NCBI GenBank assembly: GCA_018136815.1
Contig: CM030931.1
Span: 1,529,398-1,593,397 of the forward strand
Direction: 5' to 3'
Source of the DNA: Isochrysis galbana
Taxonomy: Eukaryota; Haptophyta; Isochrysidales; Isochrysidaceae
Length of the DNA: 64,000 nt
Position 1 is the first letter of the stretch. Each line of letters opens with the position of its first letter. The translations under genes and the position numbers were made by a program. Of the stretch, positions 12,293 to 23,800 are shown piece after piece. Below the pieces are notes generated by a model that was given only the letters and a program-made list of their open reading frames with translations, was not told where the DNA came from and ran no database searches.

Positions 12293-15283
12293 CTACTGGG
12301 CCGGACGGAGAACAACCATCGTGCGGAGGCGGCGGTGGACTTCTGGGTCGTTACCACACTCGCCACTGCCGCCTTCGCAGAGAAAACGAATGTATGGTTG
12401 GCAAACGACGGGGTTATGAGCTCCGTCGCCCGTGCCATACTTCCACAAGTCTGCCTCGGGCGTACCAGATGGAGCCCGGGGACGAAAGGCGCAGTACGCG
12501 CAGCCGTTGGCGTCGGTCCACTCCTTGACGTCGCGGTCTAAGTCGTCGAGACGCGGCGCCGTCATGGTGGCATCCGAGGGACGGCAGCGCGTGAGCGCAG
12601 CGCGAAGGGCCGGGTGACCCGCGTAACGAGAGATTTGCCAGAAGCGGGCTCGCGCTCGAGACCAGCTACCTGGATCCCATTCCGAGAGGCCCGAATCGGC
12701 CGGAAGCCCAAGGCCGTTCGGAGGGGGATCACATTGGCGACGGGAAGACGTGCTTTTGCCGAGGGGACGGTCAAGAAGTGTGTCCGGTAACGGAGACGAT
12801 GCGGAGTAATTCGTAGGCGGAGGCGGAGCCCGACGATTGTCAGCGCCAGTCGCCTTGCGGTTCGAGTTGTTGTTTTGCGATTTTAATGCCTCGGCCACCG
12901 CCGCTTGGACGGCGGCGACCATCGAAGCCGTAGTGTCTGCGGGGTTAGAGGCAGTCTTAGCAACCTTGGCGGTCTTGGTGGACTTGGAAGTAGTCGCCGG
13001 CGGCGTCACGGCGGCGACCGTGACCGACGCTTGTTGGCCAGCGCGGGCTTGTTCGTACGGGCTCAGGTAGCGCTGGCAGAGGTTGACGCACGAAAGGGCC
13101 GAACGAGGGAGCTCGTGGTTCTCGACGCGGAAGCGAGTCTTCGCAAGACACTCGCCGAACTTGGTCGCGTTATCCACGCCGCGAGCCGCGTCGACCTTGT
13201 CGTTCCGAATGATGGACTCGAATCGTTGATTGATATCGTGCGACATGTTTGGGTGGTCCCAGACCGTCGTGGCATCCACCTTCGCGTCACCCATCTTGCG
13301 GACGTACGCGCGCACCAAATTCTTGGATAACTCTAAGAGATCGGAGCCGGCTTCACGGGCTACGAGGCGGTCCCACTCCATGGAGGCGGAGTCTTTGGCG
13401 AAGCCGGGCACGTTGGCCGCGAAGGTGGCGTCGCACTTGCGGAGAAGCACGTCGCAGGCCAGCGCGGGATTGAGAGAGAGAACCGGATCTTCGGCGAGAT
13501 CGAGGAGGAAGGCGTAAATCCTTTGGTTGCCGGTGGTGCACAAGTTGGCGGCCGCTAGCAAGGATGTAAAGATTTCACGGTGGTCGCAGCCGAGCGAGAG
13601 GGCGCGCTCGAGTGGCTTGATGAAGGACAGACGAAAATCATTCCAGGAGGTGGCCGCTGTCTGGACGTTGTCCGAGGCCAGGCCCTTGGGGAACTTGATC
13701 TCGGAAAGCTCTTTGCCCATTCGGACTTGGTGATGGAGGGTGCGGTCGAGGAAGAAGCGGCTCCGAGCCCACTTGGTCACGTGCTCCTTCTCGAAAAACA
13801 CACGGTAGTGCCAAACATTGCCGGCCCGAGAGAGGCCGCCGTTGAGAATGGCGTGGATTAGCTCGAAATCGTCGGAGTTCTTGTAGAGAGAAGCTACCTC
13901 ATAGGGGGACATGTTAAACAGTTGGTCCCATGAGGCTAGGATGACCTCTCGCTCAGAAACATCCCCGGCGAGGCTTGGATCGACGGGATGCCGCCGAGTC
14001 GCCGGATTTGGAAGCGAGCGGAGGCCCGCGACGGTGGGTGGAGGTTGGGGATCAGAAACAGGCTTGACAGACGGGACAGGAACGGGTGTATTGGGTACGG
14101 GATCGGAAATCGGATTTGGCGGAACGGAGAACGGCGCGGCGGGCAAAGGTTGAGAAGGGAACTTGGCCGAGGCAGGGGGAGCACCGATGGAGTTGCCTCC
14201 TTCTTCCACAAGCGGTGGCGAAGTTTCGACTCGAGACGAAGTCGTAATGCCCGCTTGGCCCTGTAGAATGTTGAGTATCGTGTTGAAGGTAGACCCCACC
14301 TCTCGCTGAAATTCTTCGTGGCGCTGGGCGGCTTGGAGGGTAGAGGACTCGAGGCGGTCGACAGCGCCGCGGAGAGCCTCGATCTGGACTTGTTGGTCCA
14401 TGATTTGGGCGGCGCCGACGGTGGCGGTCGGAGGTGGAACGACGTTACGTTTGGGGTACGAATACGTCGACGGGGGTGGAACAAACTCTTCATATGGTGG
14501 GGGCTCGAAAGGAGGGAGGGACCGGACGGAACCCACATCATCTTCAGCACCAACCACAGAGGGATTGAGAGAGGAAGGAACACTTGGCAAAGGATCAGCG
14601 AAAGAAAGGAGAGGAAAGGCCACCGGTGGAGCAACGGACGAGGCTAGAGGACCCATTCCAGCTCCAGTTGACGGGGTGTGAGTAGAGGCCCGCGGAGGCG
14701 GCGGAACTTCGACCGTCGGCGCGGAGAGGCGAGAGGGGGGGAGAACTGGCTCGGAAAGGCTCTCCTTTGAAGAAGGGAGGGGTCCCACGAGGCTCTCTTC
14801 CCCAGGAGACTTCGACCCGAACAGTTCGGGAAGAGAAGAAGAAGAGACGGGCTCATGACGCGGGGACGATGAAGATTTCTCAAGGGAAGAACTCGACGTG
14901 ACGACCGGAGCCGAAGGCGCGAGCGAAGATTTTGTGCTTGTCAGAGCAAGGCTGATCTCACTCTTGGAGATTGCCTGCGAGGGCGCGCCGGCAGCTAGCG
15001 CGGAACGCGGTTCTTGTGGGGAGCTCATGGAGCTTTCCTCGGGGGTGACTACGGGCATGGTGATCGACGCACGACGCACGACGCACGCACGGAGCACGGT
15101 GGGCGCGGAAGTGTGGAAGGAGGCTTGTGGGAGGTGGTGGCAGGCGACTGGGGGTGGCTCAGGCGCGTGCTTGGCTGGTATTGACTCGTTGACTCGGGGT
15201 ATAGACTCGGGAACTCGGGGGACTCGCTTGGGAACACGGTGGGACTCGACGAAGTTGCTACAAAAACACTCACAAGAAACCAA
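12293..15283 (-). CDS. gag: Gag-like structural polyprotein of the retrotransposon
   Basis: An open frame of 996 codons. The N-terminal third is Ser/Pro-rich and disordered. A short predicted coiled coil (IMDQQVQIEALRGAVDRLES region, about 14405-14330) precedes a second Pro-rich stretch. The central and C-terminal parts are a globular helical capsid-like region (about 13950-13060). Near the C-terminus there is a Cys/His cluster (CAYC...H...C...C, about 12520-12340) that may replace the usual CCHC knuckle. The start is uncertain: the frame opens at 15283, but the Met at about 15057 (MPVVTPEESS) also fits. The gene sits directly upstream of pol in the same frame and ends in a single TAG at 12295-12293. 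Identification rests on position, size and composition; no diagnostic capsid motif was recognised. Confidence 0.75.
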   Translation of the reverse strand: MVSCECFCSNFVESHRVPKRVPRVPESIPRVNESIPAKHAPEPPPVACHHLPQASFHTSAPTVLRACVVRRASITMPVVTPEESSMSSPQEPRSALAAGAPSQAISKSEISLALTSTKSSLAPSAPVVTSSSSLEKSSSSPRHEPVSSSSLPELFGSKSPGEESLVGPLPSSKESLSEPVLPPSRLSAPTVEVPPPPRASTHTPSTGAGMGPLASSVAPPVAFPLLSFADPLPSVPSSLNPSVVGAEDDVGSVRSLPPFEPPPYEEFVPPPSTYSYPKRNVVPPPTATVGAAQIMDQQVQIEALRGAVDRLESSTLQAAQRHEEFQREVGSTFNTILNILQGQAGITTSSRVETSPPLVEEGGNSIGAPPASAKFPSQPLPAAPFSVPPNPISDPVPNTPVPVPSVKPVSDPQPPPTVAGLRSLPNPATRRHPVDPSLAGDVSEREVILASWDQLFNMSPYEVASLYKNSDDFELIHAILNGGLSRAGNVWHYRVFFEKEHVTKWARSRFFLDRTLHHQVRMGKELSEIKFPKGLASDNVQTAATSWNDFRLSFIKPLERALSLGCDHREIFTSLLAAANLCTTGNQRIYAFLLDLAEDPVLSLNPALACDVLLRKCDATFAANVPGFAKDSASMEWDRLVAREAGSDLLELSKNLVRAYVRKMGDAKVDATTVWDHPNMSHDINQRFESIIRNDKVDAARGVDNATKFGECLAKTRFRVENHELPRSALSCVNLCQRYLSPYEQARAGQQASVTVAAVTPPATTSKSTKTAKVAKTASNPADTTASMVAAVQAAVAEALKSQNNNSNRKATGADNRRAPPPPTNYSASSPLPDTLLDRPLGKSTSSRRQCDPPPNGLGLPADSGLSEWDPGSWSRARARFWQISRYAGHPALRAALTRCRPSDATMTAPRLDDLDRDVKEWTDANGCAYCAFRPRAPSGTPEADLWKYGTGDGAHNPVVCQPYIRFLCEGGSGECGNDPEVHRRLRTMVVLRPAQ

Positions 15284-16901
15284 AAACCAAAGTCCTTGGG
15301 CTCAGAAAACTAACGTAAACACTCCGGAATCATACGATAAACAAACCCCTCCCCGCGCGGCGAAGGCTGAAGTCGCGATCGCTCGTCATGCGCGAAGATA
15401 TACGGAAAGAGAGCGCATAACTACGCCACCGAAGGGTTCGAACTATCGTTAAAGTGGAACTCGTCCGCTGAAGCCAACGCGGAGGGTCGAGGAGAGATCC
15501 AAAATCGCGCCGGGGGAAGAAGGCGATGTGCGGAGAGACCTTCTAGACAAGCAACGAGCAAGGGGCGACGAAACAAGACGCGAGACGCGAGGCGCGTGCC
15601 ATTCGTTCTTCCTTACTTTCATCGAAACCGCGACGAAACTAACATTAAACGTCGGTGCCCCCTCCGCGAGGATCGCGAAGAAGAACGGACGAGATGGAGG
15701 CAATCATCGAAGGAACCGCGAGAGGAATCGAAGCGAGGGGGGGGAAACAGCGCGCGCGGGGGGGGAACGAACGACGGCCGGAGGAAACGAACCGCGCGCG
15801 GAGGAGAAGAACCTCGCGCGGGGGGGGGGAATAATATAACGGCCGGAGGCGACGGATGGCACGCCGAGAGGAAGAACCTGCCGCGGGGGGGCGAGGGACC
15901 GAGGGCACGGCGGGGCAGCGTGGGAGGGCGCGAGGGTGATCTCGGAGCGAGATCGCGTCCTTTCCCTCGCGGAGCGCGGAGAGACCCCCCACGAGATATC
16001 TTGGGACCGGAGAATGTTTTGGACGAATCTTCTTGCCGTCGGCCGAGGAGAGGCGGACGGAGAGAGAGAGAGAGAGAGAGAGAGTCTCGCAGAGCGACTG
16101 CAGAACGAGAAGTCGAAGTCATGCCGGTTTATTACCTTAAACGAGCCAACAATTATAGTAACAGCAAAAACAAAATTCGAATCGCAAATTTCGAGACCAA
16201 AATCTGCAAACCTGGACTTGAGACCATGGGGAATCCGAATCTGTGTGTCTTGTGCGTCAGTGGCAACACGGGGAACTGTTCAATTGTAATTGTGAGCGCG
16301 TACCTTACACGAATATTCATGCCTACAGCCTTCAGATGGGCAGGAATACAACAAGGAGAAGAACCTCGCGCGGGGGGGGGGGAATAATATAACGGCCGGA
16401 GGCGACGGATGGCACGCCGAGAGGAAGAACCTGCCGCGGGGGGGGGGCGAGGGACCGAGGGCACGGCGGGGCAGCGTGGGAGGGCGCGAGGCCAATCTCG
16501 GAGCGAGATCGCGTCCTTTCCCTCGCGGAGCGCAGAGAGACCCCCCACGAGATATCTTGGGACCGGAGAATGTTTTGGACGAATCTTCCTGCCGTCGGCC
16601 GAGGAGAGGCGGACGGAGAGAGAGAGAGAGAGTCTCGCAGAGCGACTGCAGAACGAGAAGTCGAAGTCATGCCGGTTTATTACCTTAAACGAGCCAACAA
16701 TTATAGTAACAGCAAAAACAAAATTCGAATCGCAAATTTCGAGACCAAAATCTGCAAACCTGGACTTGAGACCATGGGGAATCCGAATCTGTGTGTCTTG
16801 TGCGTCAGTGGTAACACGGGGAACTGTTCAATTGTAATTGCGAGCGCGTACCTTACACGAATATTCATGCCTACAGCCTTCAGATGGGCAGGAATACAAC
16901 A
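15284..16901 (-). repeat. Putative 5' LTR/leader with two tandem ~548-bp units
   Basis: Two direct copies, 15803-16353 and 16355-16901, differ by a handful of substitutions and by G-run and GA-repeat lengths. They are therefore not simply the same read assembled twice. Read on the minus strand, the outer end begins TGTTGTATTCCTGCCC, a plausible TG-type LTR start, and gag lies downstream. Each unit contains GA microsatellites, G runs and a conserved stretch (16258-16328 and 16806-16878) also found near 53.9 kb. No convincing tRNA primer-binding site or LTR end was identified between 15284 and 15800. The partner LTR needed to prove LTR status lies outside the window. Confidence 0.5.
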
Positions 16902-17925
16902 GACAACAGACTCAAGACTCGTAAAACTATTAACTATTAAATTTTGATCGAAATTTAGGTGCCCGACCTTCAAATTTTGACAACAAAATTTGGGGGGTTT
17001 AGCAGAAACAAAACTTACGGACTTTCCAAAAGGGTAGGTGGGAAGTAGTGGTTAAAAAGAGTGAGTGACCGGGCTACCACGACCCGGGCCCCTAAGTAGC
17101 GCACGAGGGGAGTCGCCGCAAGGCAGGGTAGTGAGGGGTGAGGGATAGGAGGGGAGCGAAGGCGTGGTGGCATAACACGTTGCAAGGCCACGAGCGAGGC
17201 GAGAACATGAAAAGGTTTATTTATTTTCGTCTAGAGTACGAGTACTCTACTCTTATCTTTCGCTCTGGTGGCCACTTCCACTTCCGAGCGCTACTTTTTA
17301 TGGAGGTAGGCAGGGGGGGGAAATGGGAGTCTAAGAGAGCGCGGGCGGACTCAAAGAAGCTGAGAGAGACGAGTGGGAGAGAGTGGGAGAGAGAAGGCGG
17401 GGTGGGGGGGGGGGAGGGGGGCGGGGGGTCCGACCGCACTCTCCCTCCCCCACAGAGAGGGGCGGAGCCCCAGCGCTCGCAGCCGCAGCCGCGCTCTCTT
17501 CACAGGGACTCTCTCCCCACACTCTGTGGACTTCTTCTCGGAGGGAGTCCAACAAGATCGGAGAGAACTCGGCCGCCGCCCTATTTCAATCGCTCTTCTC
17601 CTCACCTCCCTCTCTTCTTTGCACAGTACTCTCTCTCTCTCTCTTCTTTGTTCTCGTCTCTAGAGCTCTACTCTACTCTAGTTCCCTTCTAGAGCAGATG
17701 TAGAGAGTAGTCTTCTTGACCATTTGCGGCTCTGACTCTGTTGCGGCGGCCTCCCTCCACAACCTCCAAGCCCGTGGCCCTCCCACTTGTGTTGAGAGCC
17801 CTCTCCCCTTCTCTTCCCCCTTCTCCGCCTCCCCCAGCCGCCCGTCCAAACATTTTCGACTCCATCCTCTCGCCGCAGCCTCCCTCGCCTCGCCCCCTCG
17901 GCCCTCTGGCCAGCGCCCCGCAGCG
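16902..17925 (+). promoter_or_regulatory. 5' flank of the 7-TM gene: repeated GAGTA/TACTC motifs and purine/pyrimidine tracts
   Basis: No gene is seen here. An AT-rich element GGTTTATTTATTTTCG (about 17213-17228) is followed by GAGTACGAGTACTCTACTC (17236-17254). A second cluster of TACTCTACTCTAG and TAGAGAGTAG lies at about 17666-17711, close to the start codon. Long G runs and CTCTCT tracts fill 17395-17650. The same TACTC/GAGTA words form the tRNase Z/transposase intergenic region at 25.05-25.11 kb. A core-promoter or transcription-start role is inferred from position only. Confidence 0.4.
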
Positions 17926-19820
17926 ATGCCCGCGCTGTGTGAGATGAACAGTGCGACTCCCGTTGACATACGGCTCCTCGGATTCGACAACCTTACGCGG
18001 CTAGGCGGCTGGGCAATCGGTTATTCGGACCCATCGGTGCGCGGCGACCCCTTCTGGTGCCAGGACCTCATCTACCCTCCTGTCTCGACCGAGTTTGTCG
18101 AGGAGGAGCGGGCATTCTGTGAGGGTCACTACCTAGACCCAGCGACTAGGGTCTTCCACGCCCACCCCGACGGCATGGAGATCGCCATCCCCCTTGGCTA
18201 CCAGCCCGACTGCACCTTTGGGTGTCGAAAGTGCGAGTACATTCCCACCGAATGGGCACCTGCCAATGAGACGCGCTGGGGGTGCAGGAGATCTCAGGAG
18301 GTCTACTCATTCTGCGAGTCGCCCTCGCTGCCGCCCTCGCCGCCCATGCCGCCCTCGCCGCCGCCGCCACCTCCGCCCTCGCCTCCTCCGCCCCAGCTGC
18401 CTCCCTACCATCCACTCAACATGCCTCGCTCGCCGCCGCCGACACCGCCTCTGAACGTCGACACCACCGCCATTGGGGGCGTTGGCATCACTCTATACCT
18501 GCTCGTCCTTCTCTGGGCATGCTACGAAATCCTGATCCGTGCTATCATGTGGCCGTGCTGCTCGGACGGGTATTTCCCCAGACTGCACCCAGACTCATCG
18601 CGCATCCGGGTGGCGTTTGTGGCATCAATCGGGATATCCGCGCTGCTCAGCATCCCACAGTATGCCCTGCTCTCAACCACCGCCATGTATGAAGAAGATG
18701 GGGTCATGCTTCCTATCCACCGACAGGTCTGGCATGATGGCCGCCACGTGACCATGTATGACCTACGCATCTTCTCGTCCCTCTTCTTCTCTTACGCAAT
18801 GGCCCTCCTTCTTTTCAAATGGTCGCACTTACTCTCCAACGCGTCGGTGGGCGCTATTCTGCGCCCACGTGCCCTCCTCACGGCGAACGTCACATTCACA
18901 ATCATCGGTCTCGCCTGCGCCATCTCATGGCGAGCGTCCACTGACACGATTGCTTCTGCATTTGACGAGCCGTACCTTGGAGCCTTCTCCTGGGTCGATG
19001 TGCTGAAAAATATCGGATACGCCTCGGTTGTCCTCGTTCGGCTCCATAGCTTCAGGAAGCAGGCCAAGGTGGGTCAAACTATTGTATGGGGAGAGTGATC
19101 ACGCCAACGCACCATGCCCCCAACCATTTCTTGCAAATCCACCAGCAAGCCCTCCCACCCTTACGTGGATATTCGCAGAGACCCCAGCGGGCATCGCCGG
19201 ACGGCACCGAGGCAGGGCTACGGCGGCTGAAGACGGCCTTCATCATCTGCTTGTCGTGCTTCTTCTTACATATCTTCATGCTTGGTGCACGGGGGGCAAT
19301 CATGGGGCCCCTCTTCGCACTCGACGTGCAGCGTGCGATTCTGTACTCGTTCCCTTGGTTTGTGCTGGGTGCCTATCTCCCTCACTTTATCCCATTGGTA
19401 GCGCTGCTGTACAATCTGCGAGCCCGCCCGCCTCACAGCCGATTGACCTTCACCGCCCACAAATATGGTGCTTTCGGAGACCAGACTAGTACCGCAGCCT
19501 CCGACTTTAAGCAATACCCCATTTATGTTTCCCATGCGGGATCACTTGCCTTAGTGAAGCAAGAGGGCAATGCTACATCGGGGCAGGACGGAAGGCAAGG
19601 TGCTGACGCACCCTCGACTTCCCGTGAGCTACAGCAGACCCACGTGGAAACGGAAGATTTGATAGACGTCGACACCTATCCAATGTCGTCGAGCGAGGGC
19701 TTCTCCGCACACGATTCAGGGCACTTGGTACCATCCCAGCATGCCACTGACCTCCGAAATGATCAACATCATACCGGAGGCGAGCCTATCACTCATGAGG
19801 CCGAGTTGAGCTTTTTGTAG
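17926..19820 (+). CDS. Seven-transmembrane protein with Cys-rich N-terminal domain and Pro-rich linker
   Basis: Two exons: 17926-19068 and 19146-19820, with a 77-bp GTGGGT...CAG phase-0 intron. The N-terminal ~130 residues are rich in Cys, Asp and aromatic residues (FWCQDL, DCTFGCRKC, RWGCRRS, SFCES) and look extracytosolic. A PPSPPPP-type linker follows. Then come seven hydrophobic helices; the first starts GVGITLYLLVLLWACYE and the last two lie in exon 2 (AFIICLSCFFLHIFML; ILYSFPWFVLGAYLPHFIPL). The ~110-residue tail is acidic/Ser-rich and probably cytosolic. The helix pattern with FSSLFFSYAMALLLFKWSHL recalls the TOM1/THH1 family of plant 7-TM proteins, or a GPCR-like receptor; neither is proven. 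Start: the Met at 17926 follows CCGCAGCG. An upstream in-frame Met at 17716 would add a low-complexity leader in pyrimidine-rich sequence and is less likely. No clear signal peptide. Confidence 0.75.
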
Positions 19821-20836
19821 GCGGCGGCAGCAGCAATCCGGCCGGGGAGGATGGCTTGTATTGGTGCAGTGGACTACGATCAAACCAACGAGTGATTCAC
19901 GAAGCTATCGGACGTGCCCCCTCATTATCGATCAACCGCTCTTCAGACCACATCTTCTGGATACTATCTTCTCTCTGATGGATGCCACCCCTCAGCCGGT
20001 ACGCTGGCTACGCTTGTATGCCTCGGAGCATGGCATTTTGACACTCCCCATGCACATGTTGGTTACAAAATAGTAGCACATGCTTCGGTGAGTTTTGTTT
20101 CATCGTGGTCATTGATCCTCGACCACTCCTTAAGCTAGTCATCGAGTTGCGGTAGATTTGCGGGACAGTGATTGATGGATGTGGGTTGTATTCTCTAGTA
20201 TTCTCATCAAAGAAAGTCTGTTGACCAAAATGTGAAACGCGTTAGCTTTCAGCAAGGCGGCAGTGCGAACCGACACAGCGGTGCACATGCAGGTGATATG
20301 GCGCCGCCGTGCCCTCCGTCGGGACTCACCACCATGCTTATGCTTATGCCACACCTTTGGCCACTAATCTTTGACAAACTTCTTAATATTCTCGTCAAAA
20401 CAACTAAGTTTACACTTAGTGCACCATGGGGAGGCGCCTCGTGCCCTTTGGCCTTTGGTGTCACGGGCCCTCAGGGTGATAAGTGCTTAGCACATGCCAA
20501 GGGACATGGCATGAGGGCTGACTGACGGGCGCCCCACTTTAAAAGTAGATTGGGATGGTGCTATATCTATGAGGCCCTAAAGTGCCTTCTTAGAGTCTAA
20601 ACTAAAAGGCGGCTATGTGAAAGACTAGTAGCAACGCCAACCCCTTATATCAGTACTCTATGCTCGTCATAATCACTATAGCTTGCAGGAACCGCTCGTA
20701 GCTACATTAGCGAACTCGGGCTGTTCTCTTTAAGCGAGCGCGTTCACGTCAGGTGCCACGCACGTGAGCCTTGCCTTACGAGAGCCTTGCCTTAATGTTG
20801 CGACTGCAGTTCGCATCCATGTCTGAAATCTATGAC
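19821..20836. other. Intergenic region between convergent genes, with one diverged palindrome-type repeat
   Basis: No convincing coding frame. The 3' ends of the 7-TM gene (+) and tRNase Z (-) face each other across it. At about 20400-20530 there is a diverged copy of the repeat family headed by ACTAAGTTTACACTTAGT followed by CCATGGGGAGGCGCC. The remainder is plain sequence with a short direct repeat GAGAGCCTTGCCTTA near 20767-20795. Confidence 0.6.
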
Positions 20837-23800
20837 CTAGCAGTTGTAGCTTGGAGCTGGCTGTGGCGACACCTTGTTGAGCAGTTCGCGCAACCATGTC
20901 GACACCTCGAGTTGGCGCTCGATCTCTTCCGAACGCGCAAATCCGGCTTGCCGCTCCGCCTCAACTTTCTGCTCCTCCCGGCGCGCAAATCGCCGAAAGA
21001 AGGAGGCAAGAGCGGGAGCACGGGTTGGTAAGGCGTCGAGATCGGCGAGGTTGACCGTCAGTAGGTCGTAGGCGACGAAGCTTCGCGCGTCGGCCCATGC
21101 GGCACTTCCACCCGATATTCGCTCAGTGTCACACTCATACCTTTGTGAAAGGTGAGTGAGGACGGTGCGGTAGGCGCGCATGTCCGCTGCAACTTGCAAT
21201 GCTTCGGAGCGCGAAGAATGGCGTTTTGCATGGGCCATTTCCGCCAGATCGTCGCTGAAGGTCGCTTCATGCACGAGAAGAGTCGCGCCGCGGCCCGCCT
21301 CACAGAGCGCCGCACATGGCCGCGTGTCCCCCGAGTATACGAACCTCCACCCAGCCGCGTGGTCGAGGACAACTCCCCACGCGTCGAAGCAATGCGTTAC
21401 GCGCACTGAGCGCAGAGCACGCAGCCCTAGCCCCGACTCGCGCAGAAGCCATTGTCGTTCGACGCAGCGAGGGGAGTTGAAACTGGAGCAGCTGACAAAA
21501 CGATAGCGAGGGCGAGTGATAGACGGAAGCAATGCAGCATACTTGTCAAGCCAGCGCCCGTATGCAACAGGTCCGACGATCAGAAGAGGCGATGCAGCTT
21601 CTTTGTGTGATCGGCAGGCCTCTGCCGCCGCGAGCACGGTTGGAACTCCTAGGTGATGGTCAGCATGCATGTGAGAGATCCATATCAGACGAAGGCGGCT
21701 GAGCGCACTCGCCGCGCCTGAGAGGCATGATGGGATAACACCGGTGAACAAATTGGTGGCCAATGCTACGAGCTGGGGAGAATTGGTCAGAAGAGGGAAA
21801 GCCTGGCTTCGATACGATACTTCAAGGCGTGGGGGAAGTTGTTGAGTCGAATTTGCGAATATCGAACAGATTATTGGACGCGGAAGTGTGTGAGCCATAA
21901 GGCGCACTGTCAGCACAAGAGACTCGCCAAAGCAGATTACTCATTCGTCCTCAACTCTTACCTGCAGCTCCAAATAGGCGCATCAGCTGCCCAAGCGATC
22001 CCTCGCCAACGTCAAGAAATAGTCCACCGCGCTCGAAGGCATGCAAGAAAAGTGCAGAAGGTGCGCGGTGCTTCGAGGGTACCGCACAGCCAGTACCAAG
22101 GAAGCACGTTAATAGCTGACGACGGTCTGCCTTGAGAACGCAAGCGGGCGGGGCCGAGACGTCGCGCGTTATCGGTGCAGCTGCGGCGGCTTCCGACGGA
22201 AGCGCAGGTGGCCCTTGGGCCGGAAAATTTGGGTGGAATGGAATTTTCGTCCGCTTACGCATGTAGTCGTCGGGCAATGGCATCTGCGTTGTTGGCTGAT
22301 GTACTTCGCTCGCCGTGGATGGTGCTATTGGGTCCGGCTCGGAGAGCACTTCTCGGACTTCTGCCGCGATTTCGGCGAGATTTCGCTCCCCAAGACAGCT
22401 GGTGGTGTCGGCTTGCAAAACCTGCTGTGTCGCCGAGCACGATTCGGAGGTGCTCGCTGAGGACGCAAGACGATTCTCGGGCTCTAGAATTCCGATGACA
22501 CGCTCCACGAGGCTTGATTGGATAGTCGAGGGTTGAGGCATGCTTGCCGCTACGGCTGCCTGGACACTGAAGTTGTGGTATTTTTGCGGATGCATCGGAA
22601 TCTGGAAGCTTGCTAGAGGGGGCACGCGTTGCAGTGGGCTCGGCAATTGCGCAGAGATGTGGGGCAGCCCCTCAACATCGAGGAACACCTCCGCGTTGCC
22701 CTGCGCCGGAAATAGATCTGTCCCCGCGAGAATACCCAGCAGCGACTGCTGCTCTGCAGCACTCACAAAAGCGGCGTGAGGTTTGGTCGCGTCCTTGCGC
22801 GGAGGTAAGGGTTCGTTCTCGAGCATCACATGTGTTACACTAGGGCCTAGCTGCTGCAGCCACGACCTATACTCAGTCGAGACAGCAAGTCGTGAAGGAA
22901 CGGCGTGCAGCGCGAGCAAGATTGCCGACGGCATGTCACCAACACGCCAAGCACAACAGCTGGCACAACTCGTAGTCCCACTGTCAGCAGGGGCACATCG
23001 CTTGTCGTAATCAGGCTGTTGTGCGGAGCTCGGAGCGGGATTGGCGGAGATGCGTGCGAAAGTCGTGGGCTCCGGCAATGTGTACGTTGCAACCGCCCCT
23101 GTGTGGTTGCAACCATCGGAACAGTCCCGTTTATGGCTTAAGTCCATCGGCTGACGATTCCCAGCTGCACTACTGGTAGCAAACACGCGGGTGCCTTTTC
23201 TTTTTGCGTCCTTGGACGCCATGCATTCTAGATCTTGGGGCCACAACGACGATCCATCGGTAGGTGTCTCATATGACTTGTATACATTGAGCCCAAGGAG
23301 CAGCGGGTGGCAACGCAGCGCATACAGTTGAGACGCGGTCATCGCGCCGCAAAAAATGATGGCAGCGCCTCCCCATTCGATCAGGTAGCTGAAGCAAGTT
23401 GCCTGTGCGTCGCATCGAAACCCAACACCAACATCACTTGAAATGGCGCGCGAGCTAGGTGCCCTTAGCGCGGGCCATTCTTCTTTCACACCTAGGTCAA
23501 AACAATGCTGCGCTGTCGCTGGGGCAACGGCCCGTTCCAAGGACTGCGTGCTCGGCGGCCTGCCGTGAACATCTCGAGGTGGCGAAAGTGGCTGCGATTT
23601 GAAGCCTTCAAGCCAGCCATGCCGCGCCATCGTGATTGGCGCAGGGTTCCGCATCGAGCCAGTATTCTGCACGTGGATGCCTTTGGACGTCTTGCTGTGG
23701 GATGGAGATGATACCGAACTAGCAATGGCATTTGAAGCCAAACCCGCCCACTTGCGGGTTGGCGAGGTTTTGGGCCGGCCGCCGGCTGGTAATGTCGAGG

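Larger units (their letters stand above)
1..16901 (-). mobile_element. Ty3/gypsy chromovirus-like LTR retrotransposon carrying a DNA methyltransferase (3' end outside window)
   Basis: Read on the minus strand, the order is gag, methyltransferase, protease, RT, RNase H, integrase, chromodomain. Integrase downstream of RNase H plus a C-terminal chromodomain is the Ty3/gypsy chromovirus arrangement. The probable 5' LTR/leader lies at 15284-16901. The 3' LTR must lie to the left of position 1 and is not seen. The apparent length is inflated by assembly duplications: a 340-bp overlap at 3903-4582, and a 3.84-kb repeat around the N gap at 8086-8185. With these removed, coding DNA is roughly 11 kb. 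Gag and pol share one frame and are separated by one TAG. The frame is open except at the assembly joints and one 1-nt deletion near 9110, so the element looks young. Confidence 0.9.

Noticed and set aside
15405-15460. GGGTTCGAAC-containing stretch near 15434 resembling a tRNA T-loop or primer-binding site
   Set aside because: No stems consistent with a tRNA, and no TGG-type primer-binding sequence at a defined LTR end.
15596-16387. 263-residue frame across the LTR-like units
   Set aside because: Repeated with the tandem unit and purely compositional (Arg/Gly/Glu from purine runs).
18309-18460. A GC-rich coding repeat as a CRISPR-like or tandem-repeat array
   Set aside because: It is simply the Pro/Ser-codon linker of the 7-TM protein.
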